DNA from: Harmothoe impar
Lineage: Eukaryota > Annelida > Polychaeta > Phyllodocida > Polynoidae
Length of the DNA stretch: 64,000 bases
Reading direction: 5' to 3'
Assembly: GCA_947462335.1 (NCBI GenBank)
Contig: OX381721.1
Coordinates: 32,292,303-32,356,302, forward strand
Shown: in pieces, positions 45,582-55,022 of the stretch
Layout: every line of letters starts with the position of its first letter
How positions within the stretch are numbered: position 1 is the first letter of the stretch
Program-made: the position numbers and the translations under genes
Notes under the pieces: generated by a model
What the model was told of the DNA's origin: nothing
The model's input: the letters and a program-made list of their open reading frames with translations, nothing else
Databases searched by the model: none

Positions 45582-46895
45582 TTATGACATGTAGTAGTCT
45601 GTCACTGGTAACCGGTCACTGTTCAGCTGGATCATGTTGTCGAAGAAGGAGCAGATGATGGCTGAGACAGAGTGTGGGGTCGCGGTCCTGAATCGCAGGG
45701 TGATGGTGAGTTTACCTTGCCTCAACAAGTTGATCCGGGCATCTTCAGGGGTTCTGTCTGCAGTCAGATCAAAGGCGAACAGTGTGTAGCCGTCCATGTA
45801 TTCTGCTACTTTCAGGTCACAGTCAACTCCACAAGCTAGGATACCAGTGTCCTTGAACAACTGGTTGTAAGCTCGCTGCACTTTCCCCTCTCCAAAGTTG
45901 GTTTCCACTTCAAACTTCTGGTCATTGAACTTTACTTCAACGTTGCTGATGTCGTAGTGCCTGAAGTGGAACGGGTTCTCTGTTTTAGTACCCGAGGCTG
46001 AGGTCTCTTTCACTAACCCGATGACGAGCCTGGAGGGGATTTGAGTGGTGTCAGGCTGTGTCCAGCTGTACTCCAGTGAGCCACCGTCCAGTGTGTGTTT
46101 CGTCACTCGTGATCTTGTGATGGGGTAGTTGAACGGGCCAAACTTGGGGTCCATGAGCATCTTGTTGTGGGTCTCTACTACCTCGTCACGCACCAACACT
46201 TGTCTCATTCTCATCTCAGCTTTGGTGATGTTGATGAAGAAGTTGTTGGCAGCAGTTTGCATCATGTAGAATGCTGGTGAACTTCGCTCAAAGATGAACT
46301 TCAGTTCACAGTGGGAAGGTATGAGCTTACACTGTGTCAACATGTCCACATGTGGCCTCAAGACAATGCAGTGAGTCTCGTGTTTTGTAATAGCTAATCT
46401 CCTAGCTACCCAGCCTGTGTTGTTAGCACCTGTCGTGTCCATTTGACCTGGTGTGTCTTTCTGCCATTTCTGGCACCCGGCCATGCGACCTAACTTCTCA
46501 GTCCTACTGGAACCTAGTAAGTCCATGAACATAGCTCGCATGGCGTAGTCCTCGTTGTTGGAGGTTACTTTCTCGCCGTTGATGAGTAGCTGACTCGTCC
46601 TAAACAGAGAGTGACCTATGTTGTTCACTGGAGCAGCGTCATCACCCACGGCGAGGAGCGTGCCATCTGCCTTCTGTACTTTGAATTCCAGATACAGTTC
46701 TGTGTCACTCAGGTCAGTGTACAGAGAGGTTGGCTCAAAGGTGAAGTCAAAAGACTGTGTGTTGACGGTGAGGGCGTTGTTTGTGGTTTTCACTATGGTT
46801 TGACTTTTCAATATGTCATGTTGAGTGATTGGTAATGCATGTAAATCTAACTCACTCACAGCACACAACTGTCCGTGGGGGTGAATAAGACTCAT
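45582..46895 (-). CDS. Major capsid protein (double jelly-roll)
   Basis: 437 residues, the counterpart of the Polinton 1 major capsid. SELDLHALP near the start, YTDLSDTELYLEF, APVNNIGHSLF, TPGQMD, GYTLFAFDLTADR, INLLRQGKL and the ending LPVTDYYMS correspond in order. The frame is intact. It would form the hexon-like capsomers of an icosahedral particle. Confidence 0.88.
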   Translation of the reverse strand: MSLIHPHGQLCAVSELDLHALPITQHDILKSQTIVKTTNNALTVNTQSFDFTFEPTSLYTDLSDTELYLEFKVQKADGTLLAVGDDAAPVNNIGHSLFRTSQLLINGEKVTSNNEDYAMRAMFMDLLGSSRTEKLGRMAGCQKWQKDTPGQMDTTGANNTGWVARRLAITKHETHCIVLRPHVDMLTQCKLIPSHCELKFIFERSSPAFYMMQTAANNFFINITKAEMRMRQVLVRDEVVETHNKMLMDPKFGPFNYPITRSRVTKHTLDGGSLEYSWTQPDTTQIPSRLVIGLVKETSASGTKTENPFHFRHYDISNVEVKFNDQKFEVETNFGEGKVQRAYNQLFKDTGILACGVDCDLKVAEYMDGYTLFAFDLTADRTPEDARINLLRQGKLTITLRFRTATPHSVSAIICSFFDNMIQLNSDRLPVTDYYMS

Positions 46896-46904
46896 GTTGA
46901 TGAA

Positions 46905-47426
46905 TTAGAATAAAGTGTAATTCTGTTTTTTCCTCTGTGACTTCTGCTTCTTATGCTTAGGCTTAGCACGACCTTTACCTTTCTGCTGCTTACCCTTGGC
47001 TTTCTTACGTCCTCTCCCTGTGGTAGTCGCACGTCGTTTGGCTGGTGGAGGTGATAGCGCGTCGCTTAAGTAGCTTTGGGTACTGTTAGCAGCACGTTTC
47101 AATAGGTTTTGACCTGCTGCTTTGGATCTATTCACTATACTACTCTTCACGCTGCGACCACTCAAGACATCACTTAATATTTCTCCGCCTGTAGAGAGAA
47201 GAGCTCGCCCAGCAGTCTTTGCTACTTTTTTCCCGACATTAGTCAGCAGGGGAACAGCTGTTTTGAACAACCCACTCAAAAATGACCCTATACCATGTCC
47301 TTTTTGCACTGGTGAACCTTTGTATGCAGGCAGCACTCCACCTCTACCAAACTGAGATTTTGTGTAGTAGTCTCTGTATTGGCCTTTCGGTGCTGTGTAT
47401 GGTGGAGTCCCATAGTAATGCATCAT
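46905..47426 (-). CDS. Basic virion protein with amphipathic segment
   Basis: 173 residues, Met-Met start. Tyr-rich N-terminus (YRDYYTKSQFGRGG), amphipathic block (GHGIGSFLSGLFKTAVPLL, then GKKVAKTAGRALL) and a long Lys/Arg tail (GRGRKKAKGKQQKGKGRAK). It has the same plan as the Polinton 1 protein at 13035-13460 but a longer tail. Probably a core or membrane-lytic virion component (inference). Confidence 0.7.
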   Translation of the reverse strand: MMHYYGTPPYTAPKGQYRDYYTKSQFGRGGVLPAYKGSPVQKGHGIGSFLSGLFKTAVPLLTNVGKKVAKTAGRALLSTGGEILSDVLSGRSVKSSIVNRSKAAGQNLLKRAANSTQSYLSDALSPPPAKRRATTTGRGRKKAKGKQQKGKGRAKPKHKKQKSQRKKQNYTLF

Positions 47427-47428
47427 TC

Positions 47429-48559
47429 TTACTGTTTAGGTCTGAATACTAGTACCACTGTCACGTGTCCTCTTTCAAATGGTATAGGTTGGCCTGTGCT
47501 GTCTCTTAAGTACACTGTGATTTGGCGAAAGGAACTGCAGCACACTGGTTGGTACACTAAGTGTTGGAAAGATATTGACTGTGTCGCTAATTTTTTGGAG
47601 TTTAAGGTGACTGCTCTGAGTAGGGGAACTTTTCGATCTCCCACTGTAGTGTTTTCTACCACATCAGAGTACAGGTATACTACATGTGACTTATAGTTTA
47701 CGTCAACCACGTCCTCTCCCTGTGATTTTCCAGCGATGAAAGTCCGTCTCCTGAACCCTAGTTGATAGGCTAAGTTTGGAGGTAATTTTAACATGACGTT
47801 AGGTGGTAAGTATACTGTACATTTCATGGTGACTTTGTCATAACTGAACACTGTAGTACGCCTGAAGGCACCAGTCACAGCTGCCACTATGGCTGGTTGA
47901 GTTGAGTTGAAATACTTGTTCAGGTAAGCAATCAACGCATTATTGTCCTTCATGTATCCTCCTAACATTTTGAAGCACCTGTATTTCCTTCCCTTCTCGA
48001 AATGGTTCTCCCTTACTAGTTCATCTAGTTCTTTCAAGTGTAGGAAATATTTTACAGCATTCAATTCTGTTTGTGACATGCGGCCATTGGGTAGACCTAT
48101 AGCAGCATACACACCCAATTCTCTCGTCGTATATTGATCCTCTCCTGTGTGAGGGTTTTTTCCTACCAATGCTTTCTGGAACATCACCTCTACACCGCGT
48201 TCTAAAATGTTCCCTGTGTTCAGGTGAAAGGGTGACAGTCGAGCTTCATTCAATAGAGGGTCGTTGCTGTCTTGTTCCCTGTACAAACTACCTAACCGCT
48301 CGTTCATCAGCATTTTCAATCCTGTCATAGTGAGTCCTTTGTTAGCATTTCCAGCTGTATTGTGTTGGCCCTCTATTATTATGATAGTTTCAGGTGACAG
48401 GTTGTAGTAAATGGGAGGGCAAGTCACTTCTAATAGCGCACACTCATATGGGCTATTGAGGGATACATACTCAGGTAGCAGAGTGGTGTAAGTAGTCAGT
48501 GTGTTGTCAGGAAAAGTCTGCATAGACGAGTTGCTGGGTAGAGTTATGGTGAAAGCCAT
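47429..48559 (-). CDS. Minor capsid protein (penton-type, single jelly-roll)
   Basis: 376 residues from the ATG at 48559, two bases after the integrase stop; a frame-compatible start 30 nt upstream lies inside integrase and is less likely. ITLPSNSSMQTFPDNTL at the start, and ATQSISFQHLVYQP, ITVYLRDSTGQPIPFERG and VLVFRPK at the end match the Polinton 1 protein. The frame is intact. Confidence 0.85.
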   Translation of the reverse strand: MAFTITLPSNSSMQTFPDNTLTTYTTLLPEYVSLNSPYECALLEVTCPPIYYNLSPETIIIIEGQHNTAGNANKGLTMTGLKMLMNERLGSLYREQDSNDPLLNEARLSPFHLNTGNILERGVEVMFQKALVGKNPHTGEDQYTTRELGVYAAIGLPNGRMSQTELNAVKYFLHLKELDELVRENHFEKGRKYRCFKMLGGYMKDNNALIAYLNKYFNSTQPAIVAAVTGAFRRTTVFSYDKVTMKCTVYLPPNVMLKLPPNLAYQLGFRRRTFIAGKSQGEDVVDVNYKSHVVYLYSDVVENTTVGDRKVPLLRAVTLNSKKLATQSISFQHLVYQPVCCSSFRQITVYLRDSTGQPIPFERGHVTVVLVFRPKQ

Positions 48560-48561
48560 AC

Positions 48562-49626
48562 TTATTTTATGTTTTTGACTGGTTCCCAAGTATTGAATTT
48601 ACTGTCGTAACCTTTCCACTTGACTAATCCTTCACTTTTTCTCCCACTGTACCTATATTTGACCACGTCTTCAACCAAGTACCGTGTGGTAGGGCTAACA
48701 ATTGCCTTTTGAACCTCTGGTTGATAGAACAAGCCTTTTATCTCCTCCCCTAGGGTGTCCTTTAAGTTATATCCTGCGGGTTTTAAACCATCCACTGTGA
48801 ACACTTCCTCTGTCCAGTTTGGTTCATAACCTCTGTTGAATGTTTTTTTCTTCTTCAACATTCTTACTTTATCCCCTTTCTTCAATGTCAAAGGTTTCAT
48901 TTTTTTCTTAGGTGGTTGTTCATATAACCTATGGAATAATATGTCAGAGTTCTCTGGTGTCACTTGAGCTGGAGTCCCACCTATAGTTTTGTGAAATGTG
49001 TTGTTGTATGAGTGTACTAGATGAGGTAGAACATCATACCACGTGTATGTGTTCTTGTGTGTGAAGTACCGCCACATTTTACTCTGTAGTGAGGAATTGA
49101 AGCGTTCTGCTATACCACATTTCACATCATCATTTTCTCCTGTGAAGAAATCGATGTTTTCTTTCTTTAAATACTCTTGAAAGATTTTATTAAGAAATTC
49201 TTTTCCGCGGTCAGTCTGTAAAGAGTGTGGCGTTCTTTCCTTAGTCATACGTATGAAGCCATCTAACACTTCATGGCTCTTCTTGCTTCTAAGTGGTTCA
49301 GCAAAAGCATACCTAGAGAACACGTCTATACCAACTAGTATGTATTTGTACCCAGCATTTTCTTTACTGAAAGGTATCATCTCAATGAGATCTAATTGCC
49401 ACTGTCGATCAATTCCAAACGTCTGAGTTTTGCGTCTTGGGAAACGTCTACGGTATGGTTTGTGTTTTGTGTAGGCATCTAAATTTTCTAATGCTAGCTC
49501 TATGTTTTTCAAGTCTGTTCCTTTGAAATGTTGTTTCTTTATTTTTGAAGCACTAGTGAAACTTCCTGGCTCTGTCACAGTAGTGTATTTCTTTATCACC
49601 TCACGCTTCAAAGCTTTGTGCGCCAT
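48562..49626 (-). CDS. Retroviral-type integrase with chromodomain
   Basis: 354 residues. A 75-residue basic N-terminal region is followed by the DDE core: Asp in WQLDLIEM, Asp in QTDRGKEFLNK, Glu in GIAERFNSSL 34 residues on. The chromodomain at the end reads YLVEDVV, then LVKWKGYDSKFNTWEP. The ATG overlaps the end of the previous gene by 19 nt, mirroring Polinton 1. No classical HHCC zinc module is visible. Confidence 0.9.
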   Translation of the reverse strand: MAHKALKREVIKKYTTVTEPGSFTSASKIKKQHFKGTDLKNIELALENLDAYTKHKPYRRRFPRRKTQTFGIDRQWQLDLIEMIPFSKENAGYKYILVGIDVFSRYAFAEPLRSKKSHEVLDGFIRMTKERTPHSLQTDRGKEFLNKIFQEYLKKENIDFFTGENDDVKCGIAERFNSSLQSKMWRYFTHKNTYTWYDVLPHLVHSYNNTFHKTIGGTPAQVTPENSDILFHRLYEQPPKKKMKPLTLKKGDKVRMLKKKKTFNRGYEPNWTEEVFTVDGLKPAGYNLKDTLGEEIKGLFYQPEVQKAIVSPTTRYLVEDVVKYRYSGRKSEGLVKWKGYDSKFNTWEPVKNIK

Positions 49627-50480
49627 ACTATGGGTTTCTTGTGATACCGGGTGGAACCACTTCCTTTCTGTTCAGTCGATTTCTTTGGTGTTGCTACTTG
49701 ACCAAATGCTGCCTTATTTTTGACGTGTGTCAGGTTGGGGTTCAACCTTTTAACAGCTCTGACAAAGACGCTTCTACCAAGTGGAGCTGTACCTTTAGTT
49801 TTAGACCGCGTAGCATCACCCAATAACTCCACTATATTACTACCTTCCACTATGTGTCCCCCTACTCGTAGTCTACCTCGCCTATCCCAGTTGACTAGTC
49901 CTTTCCCTTTGTCCATCAACAGTTTGTACAGCTGGCGAGAAGAGTGGCGATAGCTTTTAGGTATATCACGTTGAATTGCACGCTCCAAGCCAGCTTCAGA
50001 TGACATCTCACCTTCGTCTTCACTACCACTAGTACTATGACTTGATACAGGTGTAGTCCTTCCAGATTTACCTGTTCCTGCATCGAACCATTCTACTGCG
50101 TCATCATCATCATCATCACTGGTGACATCACCATGCACAGATGAGGTTGGTGCACTGAGAGCCTTATCTGGTGTTCCTGTGCTAGGTGGATTAACGCTTT
50201 TAGCCTTTTTCATCAAAATACCAGAGCGTGTCATGAGTTGATCGTACATAGACAACTTCCGGTTAGTTTTCAATGTAGGGTCGTTCAGAACAGAATTGGC
50301 ACGTTTCTGCAGGTGTAGTAAGACGTTGACGAGACTGGCGTGTGGAGATAGTCTCTCTCTTAATGCTTGAGTTTCAAAATAGTCTGTCTGTGCATTTACA
50401 GCTGTGGTGGTAGTGTCATCTGCCTTTGGGTTCTGTATCATATCCGGTCTAACTAGTAGCATTCTACTGTATTCACTCAT
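49608..50480 (-). CDS. Conserved acidic/low-complexity protein before integrase
   Basis: 290 residues. The first conserved block (SPHASLVNVLLHLQKRANSV, then NDPTLKTNRKLSMYDQLM) and the second (RQLYKLLMDKGKGLVNWD, then NIVELLGDATR) are shared with Polinton 1. Between them are a DDDDDD tract and Ser-rich sequence. Shorter than the Polinton 1 version because the linkers are shorter. Function unknown. Confidence 0.75.
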   Translation of the reverse strand: MSEYSRMLLVRPDMIQNPKADDTTTTAVNAQTDYFETQALRERLSPHASLVNVLLHLQKRANSVLNDPTLKTNRKLSMYDQLMTRSGILMKKAKSVNPPSTGTPDKALSAPTSSVHGDVTSDDDDDDAVEWFDAGTGKSGRTTPVSSHSTSGSEDEGEMSSEAGLERAIQRDIPKSYRHSSRQLYKLLMDKGKGLVNWDRRGRLRVGGHIVEGSNIVELLGDATRSKTKGTAPLGRSVFVRAVKRLNPNLTHVKNKAAFGQVATPKKSTEQKGSGSTRYHKKPIVWRTKL

Positions 50481-50833
50481 TTTCTCGTGATACTACTTAT
50501 CAAACTAGTGAGCAAAGGTAATGCTACACCTAGCAAGGCACCAATGAAACCACCTTTCTGCTCTAATACCTCTCGTTTTTTTTTCGGAGACACTTTAGCA
50601 CTAGATACCAGACGTAGTTCCTTCTTGTATGGTGTGAGTTTCTTCACTGCTTCTGGTGCATTGTGCACTAAGCTTTTATTCATCACATTAATACAGATCT
50701 GACTCATTAGTCTGATGAACTTATCGCTAGAAGCTTTCATAATGTGTTGACACTCACTAGCCTTACATTTAGACAGGTGTTTAAGGAGTGGGTAGTGGAG
50801 TTTGAGTATAGCGATGTCACTCTGCTTCCCCAT
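50477..50833 (-). CDS. Small protein with C-terminal hydrophobic segment
   Basis: 118 residues. The start chosen is the ATG at 50833, one base after the ATPase stop. Helical N-terminus (YPLLKHLSKCKASECQHIM), basic KKKREVLEQ, and hydrophobic GGFIGALLGVALPLLTSLIS. Same plan and position as the Polinton 1 protein at 9483-9815. Its stop overlaps the next ATG. Confidence 0.75.
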   Translation of the reverse strand: MGKQSDIAILKLHYPLLKHLSKCKASECQHIMKASSDKFIRLMSQICINVMNKSLVHNAPEAVKKLTPYKKELRLVSSAKVSPKKKREVLEQKGGFIGALLGVALPLLTSLISSITRK

Positions 50834-50834
50834 C

Positions 50835-51510
50835 TTATCTTTTAGTCTGTGGTGCAAAGACAGTGGTATTCCAAGGTGTAGTTATACTGTTTCTCACTCT
50901 GAGGTGGTCTGGTGCTGCTTGTTTAAAGTCTAGTAGTATGTTTGAGTGCTTGCTTGGCCTTAGTCTCGTTGTTATATACAGCTGTGAGGAATTTAGGGTG
51001 GCTTGGAAAGGCTTGTCTAGATAGCACACTGATTTGTGACATGTCTCGAGGATTCTTGAAAACAACTAGGTAATGTGCATTCAAAGAAATTTGTCTATAG
51101 TTTGGATCTTTCATGAAAAGATTCTGAGATATGAAAATAATGCTGATGTTCTGGTGGTGTGAACCTTCTGTGAAAACTCTAGCTACAGTGGCTATGTCTT
51201 CCTTGTTAGTTAAATCATCCACTATGACTAGTGAGTGAGGTGCGTCCCCAGTCGAGTGAGATTTCAATAAAGTGTCTTCACTAAGCAGTCCTAGATGAAA
51301 TTCTACTTTGTCTTGAAATTCTGTGAAAGAATTCTGCCATTGACTGTAGCAGTAAGTTAAGTGATGTACTTCAGGTGTAATCAGATCTTTCACATTTCTC
51401 AGTAAGTGAAATACTAATTGACTTTTACCACAAGAGGTGGGCCCAGTCATTAGCATAGTGAAAGGGCCTTGAAGTCTAGGGTCAAACACTTCTTCTTGCT
51501 TGGTCGACAT
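50835..51510 (-). pseudogene. Genome-packaging ATPase with a frameshift near the C-terminus
   Basis: ATG at 51510. Walker A GPTSCGKS and Walker B LVIVDDL are intact. The starting frame ends at a stop at 50923, but the homologous C-terminal segment continues in another frame down to the stop at 50835. The switch lies between about 50930 and 50975. No slippery heptamer is visible there, so a small indel or sequencing error is the simplest explanation. The break is in nearly the same part of the protein as the transposon insertion in Polinton 1. Confidence 0.8.
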
Positions 51511-51555
51511 CGTTGCGTGTTATAATTCAATCACTGAGTGCTTCATGTATATGTA

Positions 51556-51619
51556 GGGTGATGTAGGGTAGGGTAGGATAGGTTAATTTAGGGTGAATAG
51601 TGTATTGTATTTTGTGTGT

Positions 51620-51660
<41 letters not shown>

Positions 51661-51755
51661 ACGTGTGTGTGTACATACATGTATACACACATATAGTGTG
51701 TGTATACATAAAAAACGTTCTACCTACCCTACCCTATCCTAACTAACCCTATTCT
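51556..51755. repeat. Inverted repeat with (CA)n centre between ATPase and DUF5662-like genes
   Basis: GTAGGGTAGGGTAGGATAGG at 51556 onward faces CTACCCTACCCTATCCTAA at 51724 onward. A (CA)n tract of about 19 units (51621-51658) and alternating purine-pyrimidine sequence fill the centre. The arms could form a stem; the centre can adopt Z-DNA. It occupies the promoter region of the ATPase gene. Confidence 0.65.
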
Positions 51756-51758
51756 ATT

Positions 51759-52403
51759 CTACACTGAGTCATTCAACAAGCGTTTAGCTAGGCCTCTGCG
51801 GTGAGGTGTTAATGTGATATCGACACTCCATTTACACAGACAGCTCTTGACTTTCTTCTTGTCGTGATCATTGTAGCGATTTAAGAATGAGTCTGGAATC
51901 TGAAATATGTCGTCTGGAGTTGAAGCTTTATCTGGTACCAAGACTCTTTCCATTCTACATGCGAGCATGTCTATGATGCTCTCCAACAGGTACAGGTGAT
52001 TCATGTTGCTACCTGGGTCGAACTGGGGGTGGTGTGGATTGTTGTCATAGTGATGTTGTAATGCTTTGTCCCAGGCACGAAGTTCTCTTTCTTTCTTGAG
52101 AGGTTCACTCCTTCCAAACTTCAAACCATATCCCAGTGCCTCTACACATGAGAACTTAGATAGGTCATGCTTTAATACCAGCGCATGTAAAGGTTCTTTC
52201 TCACACAGCTCTAGACTATCACACACTAAGGTGAAAACATAGTATAGCCAATGTCTGTGGGATAACGTAGTTCCAAAGTGGTTCATCACATACTGTAGAC
52301 ACTTGGCGCTACAGCTGATCACATCACCGCGACTTTTTACGTAATTTATGACTGTGTTGTCGCCACAGTCCTGAACAAGATCGCTTATGTTGTATGTCTT
52401 CAT
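51759..52403 (-). CDS. DUF5662-like protein
   Basis: 214 residues. The segment with LKHDLSKFSCVEALGYG and, about 30 residues later, AWDKALQHHYDNNPHHPQF matches the pattern of DUF5662 proteins known from phages and large DNA viruses (HDxSKFS...HHxxNPHH). The His/Asp pattern resembles HD-type metal-binding folds. No biochemical function is established as far as I know. Not present in Polinton 1. The start is the first ATG after the divergent spacer. Confidence 0.65.
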   Translation of the reverse strand: MKTYNISDLVQDCGDNTVINYVKSRGDVISCSAKCLQYVMNHFGTTLSHRHWLYYVFTLVCDSLELCEKEPLHALVLKHDLSKFSCVEALGYGLKFGRSEPLKKERELRAWDKALQHHYDNNPHHPQFDPGSNMNHLYLLESIIDMLACRMERVLVPDKASTPDDIFQIPDSFLNRYNDHDKKKVKSCLCKWSVDITLTPHRRGLAKRLLNDSV

Positions 52404-52573
52404 TTTGGTAGCTTTTTATCGACTGACACTAACCCTGGACTGGAGTATCTATATACGACATAGCACTATGTTTTGTGACACGCCCACTACCTGTCACAGT
52501 GATGATTTATGGTATTCTATGTGATAGGACGTAGGAAGAGTAGAAATGATTTCTATATGATTAACAGGAGGGA

Positions 52574-52593
52574 GGCTGTGCTTTTGCACAGCC
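52574..52593 (-). terminator. 8-bp stem, 4-base loop hairpin after the 244-residue gene
   Basis: GGCTGTGC, loop, GCACAGCC. It lies 28-47 nt downstream of the stop at 52621 on the gene's strand. Shape and distance recall histone mRNA 3' stem-loops, but the sequence differs; function is inference. Confidence 0.35.
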
Positions 52594-52620
52594 AATTTTA
52601 GCATTGCAGAGGACGTCAGT

Positions 52621-53355
52621 TTAATGTGTAGAGTAGAGGTTATCTGGGTATGCTGTGGTGACATTGAATTCGTGGGACTTGTGGGGACATGGATTGAACA
52701 CTACTTTAGTGATATAGCAACAGCCATGCTGGCTATGTCCTATCTCTGTGGAGAAGAGTTTTTCAAAATAAAATTTCTTCTCTCTCTTTGAGGTAATTTT
52801 GACAATTTTATCGGGTTTTACCATAGTGGACAAAACTAAAGGGAGGGCTAAGCTTCTTTGAAAGAAAGCTGAACGACCACCCATCCCGTTACGGAAGTTG
52901 GGGGAGGACTTTGCTTCTGTGTAGAAATTAGAAGAGAAAGTGTGTTTCGCCCAGATATTCTGCATGTCGCGGAATTTCAGAGTGAACACTAACCCTTCAT
53001 GACCAGCAGCAATCACAGAGAAAGGTTCAGTTGACGTCAGTTTAATTTCACTGAGTAAATCAATCAGTCTGTGTGATCTATCCGCTGGTTCTACGACGTC
53101 GGCCAAGTCGAATCCCAATTCAAAATCTGGAATAATGAAACGTTTCCTTCTGAAAGACATTTGCTCTTGTCTAGTACAGAATAAAGTGATCTCATGGGTC
53201 CTCCCTCGTTCAATGAATCCACTAGCAGTCAACTCTCTCTCAGGTATGAAAACTGACCCTTCTCTTGCTGACTCTATAGAGCGCGCCATTGTATGTGTCT
53301 TGGTGCAGCGACCAAACAATAATGAGCTATTCCTCTGAGACAGACGCAGTTTCAT
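52621..53355 (-). CDS. Polinton 2 unknown protein, 244 residues
   Basis: The start chosen is the ATG at 53355. Not recognised. Charged N-terminal third (SIESAREGSVFIPERELTA), then mixed beta/alpha composition with FSVIAAGHEGLVFTLKF in the middle and CCYITKVVFNPCPHKSHEF near the end. It is transcribed divergently from the 365-residue gene, with a 455-bp spacer that should contain both promoters. Absent from Polinton 1. Confidence 0.6.
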   Translation of the reverse strand: MKLRLSQRNSSLLFGRCTKTHTMARSIESAREGSVFIPERELTASGFIERGRTHEITLFCTRQEQMSFRRKRFIIPDFELGFDLADVVEPADRSHRLIDLLSEIKLTSTEPFSVIAAGHEGLVFTLKFRDMQNIWAKHTFSSNFYTEAKSSPNFRNGMGGRSAFFQRSLALPLVLSTMVKPDKIVKITSKREKKFYFEKLFSTEIGHSQHGCCYITKVVFNPCPHKSHEFNVTTAYPDNLYSTH

Positions 53356-53810
53356 TGGAATTTTCACTCATTAGTCCAAAAGAACTAACCCAGCATTCTG
53401 CTGTTGTAACATGAGGTAAGGTATAGATAAAGTAATATCAATTGATACATTAACCTCCTCACTGTTTGTACTGCTATATGTTTTTTGAACATTCATTTAT
53501 TTCTGTGATTAATGTTGTCAACCAATCAATTCACATCAAAATAGATGTGAGTGGTGCTAATTTGTACTTTTGAGTGCTGAGCAGCTCATGTCACTTGAGT
53601 CCTGGTAGATTTATTACAGACGCTGTGTTATCCCACCGACGTCGGTCTTACGTTCATTTTGGGTGATTGTTTTACTATACTTTTTTAATCACCCAGTCGC
53701 CTTTGTCTAGGGTGTTTCTAATGGTTGTGCAATATCTAAGACAGGGTATATTATGGTCGAGCACCTAACCCTCCACAAGAGCAGTTTCTACTGCACTACT
53801 ACACACCACA
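53356..53810. promoter_or_regulatory. Divergent promoter spacer in Polinton 2
   Basis: 455 bp between two head-to-head genes. A possible TATA element (GGGTATATTATGG) is near 53744 for the plus-strand gene. The rest is AT-rich without repeats. Confidence 0.4.
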
Positions 53811-54908
53811 ATGCCTCGTCGGAACCAGAGGAAGCATAGCATCACCATGCACAAGACTATTCAGCCGACACCTGTTGCTACACCTTCACCTACGGTATCT
53901 GATGGGGAATTGGACAGCGAGAGAGATTTGTTCCCTGAGCTAGACCCAGCAGGTGCCAGTGAGTTGGCTGCCGCCGACATATCAGAGTTCATGATTCTGA
54001 ACTCTGTTTCACTCACTACTGACGAGACTGACCACCCCCAGGAGAGCATGAACGCTTCATTGGATCTTCCTCACGACACAGGTGTGACAACTTCTAACCT
54101 CATCTACCCTGGTTCATCCGATCAACTTCAGGTTGGAGCAGAGGTACCAGTTACGCTACTCCAATACAGCGCTCCCCAAGCAGACCCAGATGCGGGCGAC
54201 AACACTACATCTCCTCCATCCCAAGATACCACAGCCGACCCTGGGATGTGGTTGTCTACTAAAGGTAAAAAAAGGTCATCAGCTGGAACTGTTGGTGGTG
54301 AGAAGAAGAAACGACAGAAGAAGGTGAAGTCTAGTGACACAGTAACCAGCTTTGGGTCGGTGCCCCTGACCGAGTCATCTTGGCCGGCTAAAGTAGGCTT
54401 TCCATCCCCACTGCCAGATAGAGTGTTCTTCACGACACAGGACCCCAACGTGGAGTTAGAGGTGTATTCTCACCCCAACACCCCAGGTGTGTCTATTCGA
54501 CACTACCCTAATGCACCCTACGAGAAAAGGATTAACCTGTCTGTTAATCTCTTCCATAAGTTGTGGGCAGCATCAGACATCCTCCTGACAAACTTTGACC
54601 GCATACAACAAGATGCCGACTCAGGAATGCGCAGTTCTAAACCATACGTGGAGCAGTTGGACGCTTTCGGGTGCACTAAGGCTTTAGTGAACATGTACAG
54701 AGGACGTGGCAAGGTGCATATCGGAACGCCATCTTACATCGACGAGATGATCGCCATGACCAAGCTGACAGCTCGCCAGCCCAGATCCACCCTACACTGC
54801 GGAAGCACCATGTCTGTACACGCCCTGAGAGACATCAACCAGCGCGTGGGCCGTGTACTACAGGACTACACCTGGAATGCTGACACTACTCCTGTTGTCA
54901 TAGAATGA
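53811..54908 (+). CDS. Polinton 2 unknown protein, 365 residues
   Basis: ATG at 53811. The first 150 residues are low-complexity and acidic (Ser/Thr/Pro/Asp). A basic stretch (GEKKKRQKKVK, about residues 162-172) follows, then a more structured C-terminal half (about residues 190-365) with NVELEVYSHPNTPGVSIRHY, HKLWAASDILLTNF and GTPSYIDEMIAMTKLTARQ. No family recognised. It is encoded directly upstream of the polymerase on the same strand, so a role in replication (for example as DNA-binding protein or terminal protein) is possible but unproven. Confidence 0.65.
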   Translation: MPRRNQRKHSITMHKTIQPTPVATPSPTVSDGELDSERDLFPELDPAGASELAAADISEFMILNSVSLTTDETDHPQESMNASLDLPHDTGVTTSNLIYPGSSDQLQVGAEVPVTLLQYSAPQADPDAGDNTTSPPSQDTTADPGMWLSTKGKKRSSAGTVGGEKKKRQKKVKSSDTVTSFGSVPLTESSWPAKVGFPSPLPDRVFFTTQDPNVELEVYSHPNTPGVSIRHYPNAPYEKRINLSVNLFHKLWAASDILLTNFDRIQQDADSGMRSSKPYVEQLDAFGCTKALVNMYRGRGKVHIGTPSYIDEMIAMTKLTARQPRSTLHCGSTMSVHALRDINQRVGRVLQDYTWNADTTPVVIE

Positions 54909-55022
54909 AGTAAGTGGTCGACTATGCTAGGTGTCTGTTCAAATAGGGTACAGTTCCACATTACTTAGAGTGTACATTATTTGTATAGTGTGTATGTTAT
55001 TGTCACCGTGTGTGTTTTCATT

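Noticed and set aside
51556..51600. Telomere-like GGGTAG repeats
   Set aside because: The units are GTAGG/GGGTAG variants, few in number and mirrored at 51724; not a telomere tract.
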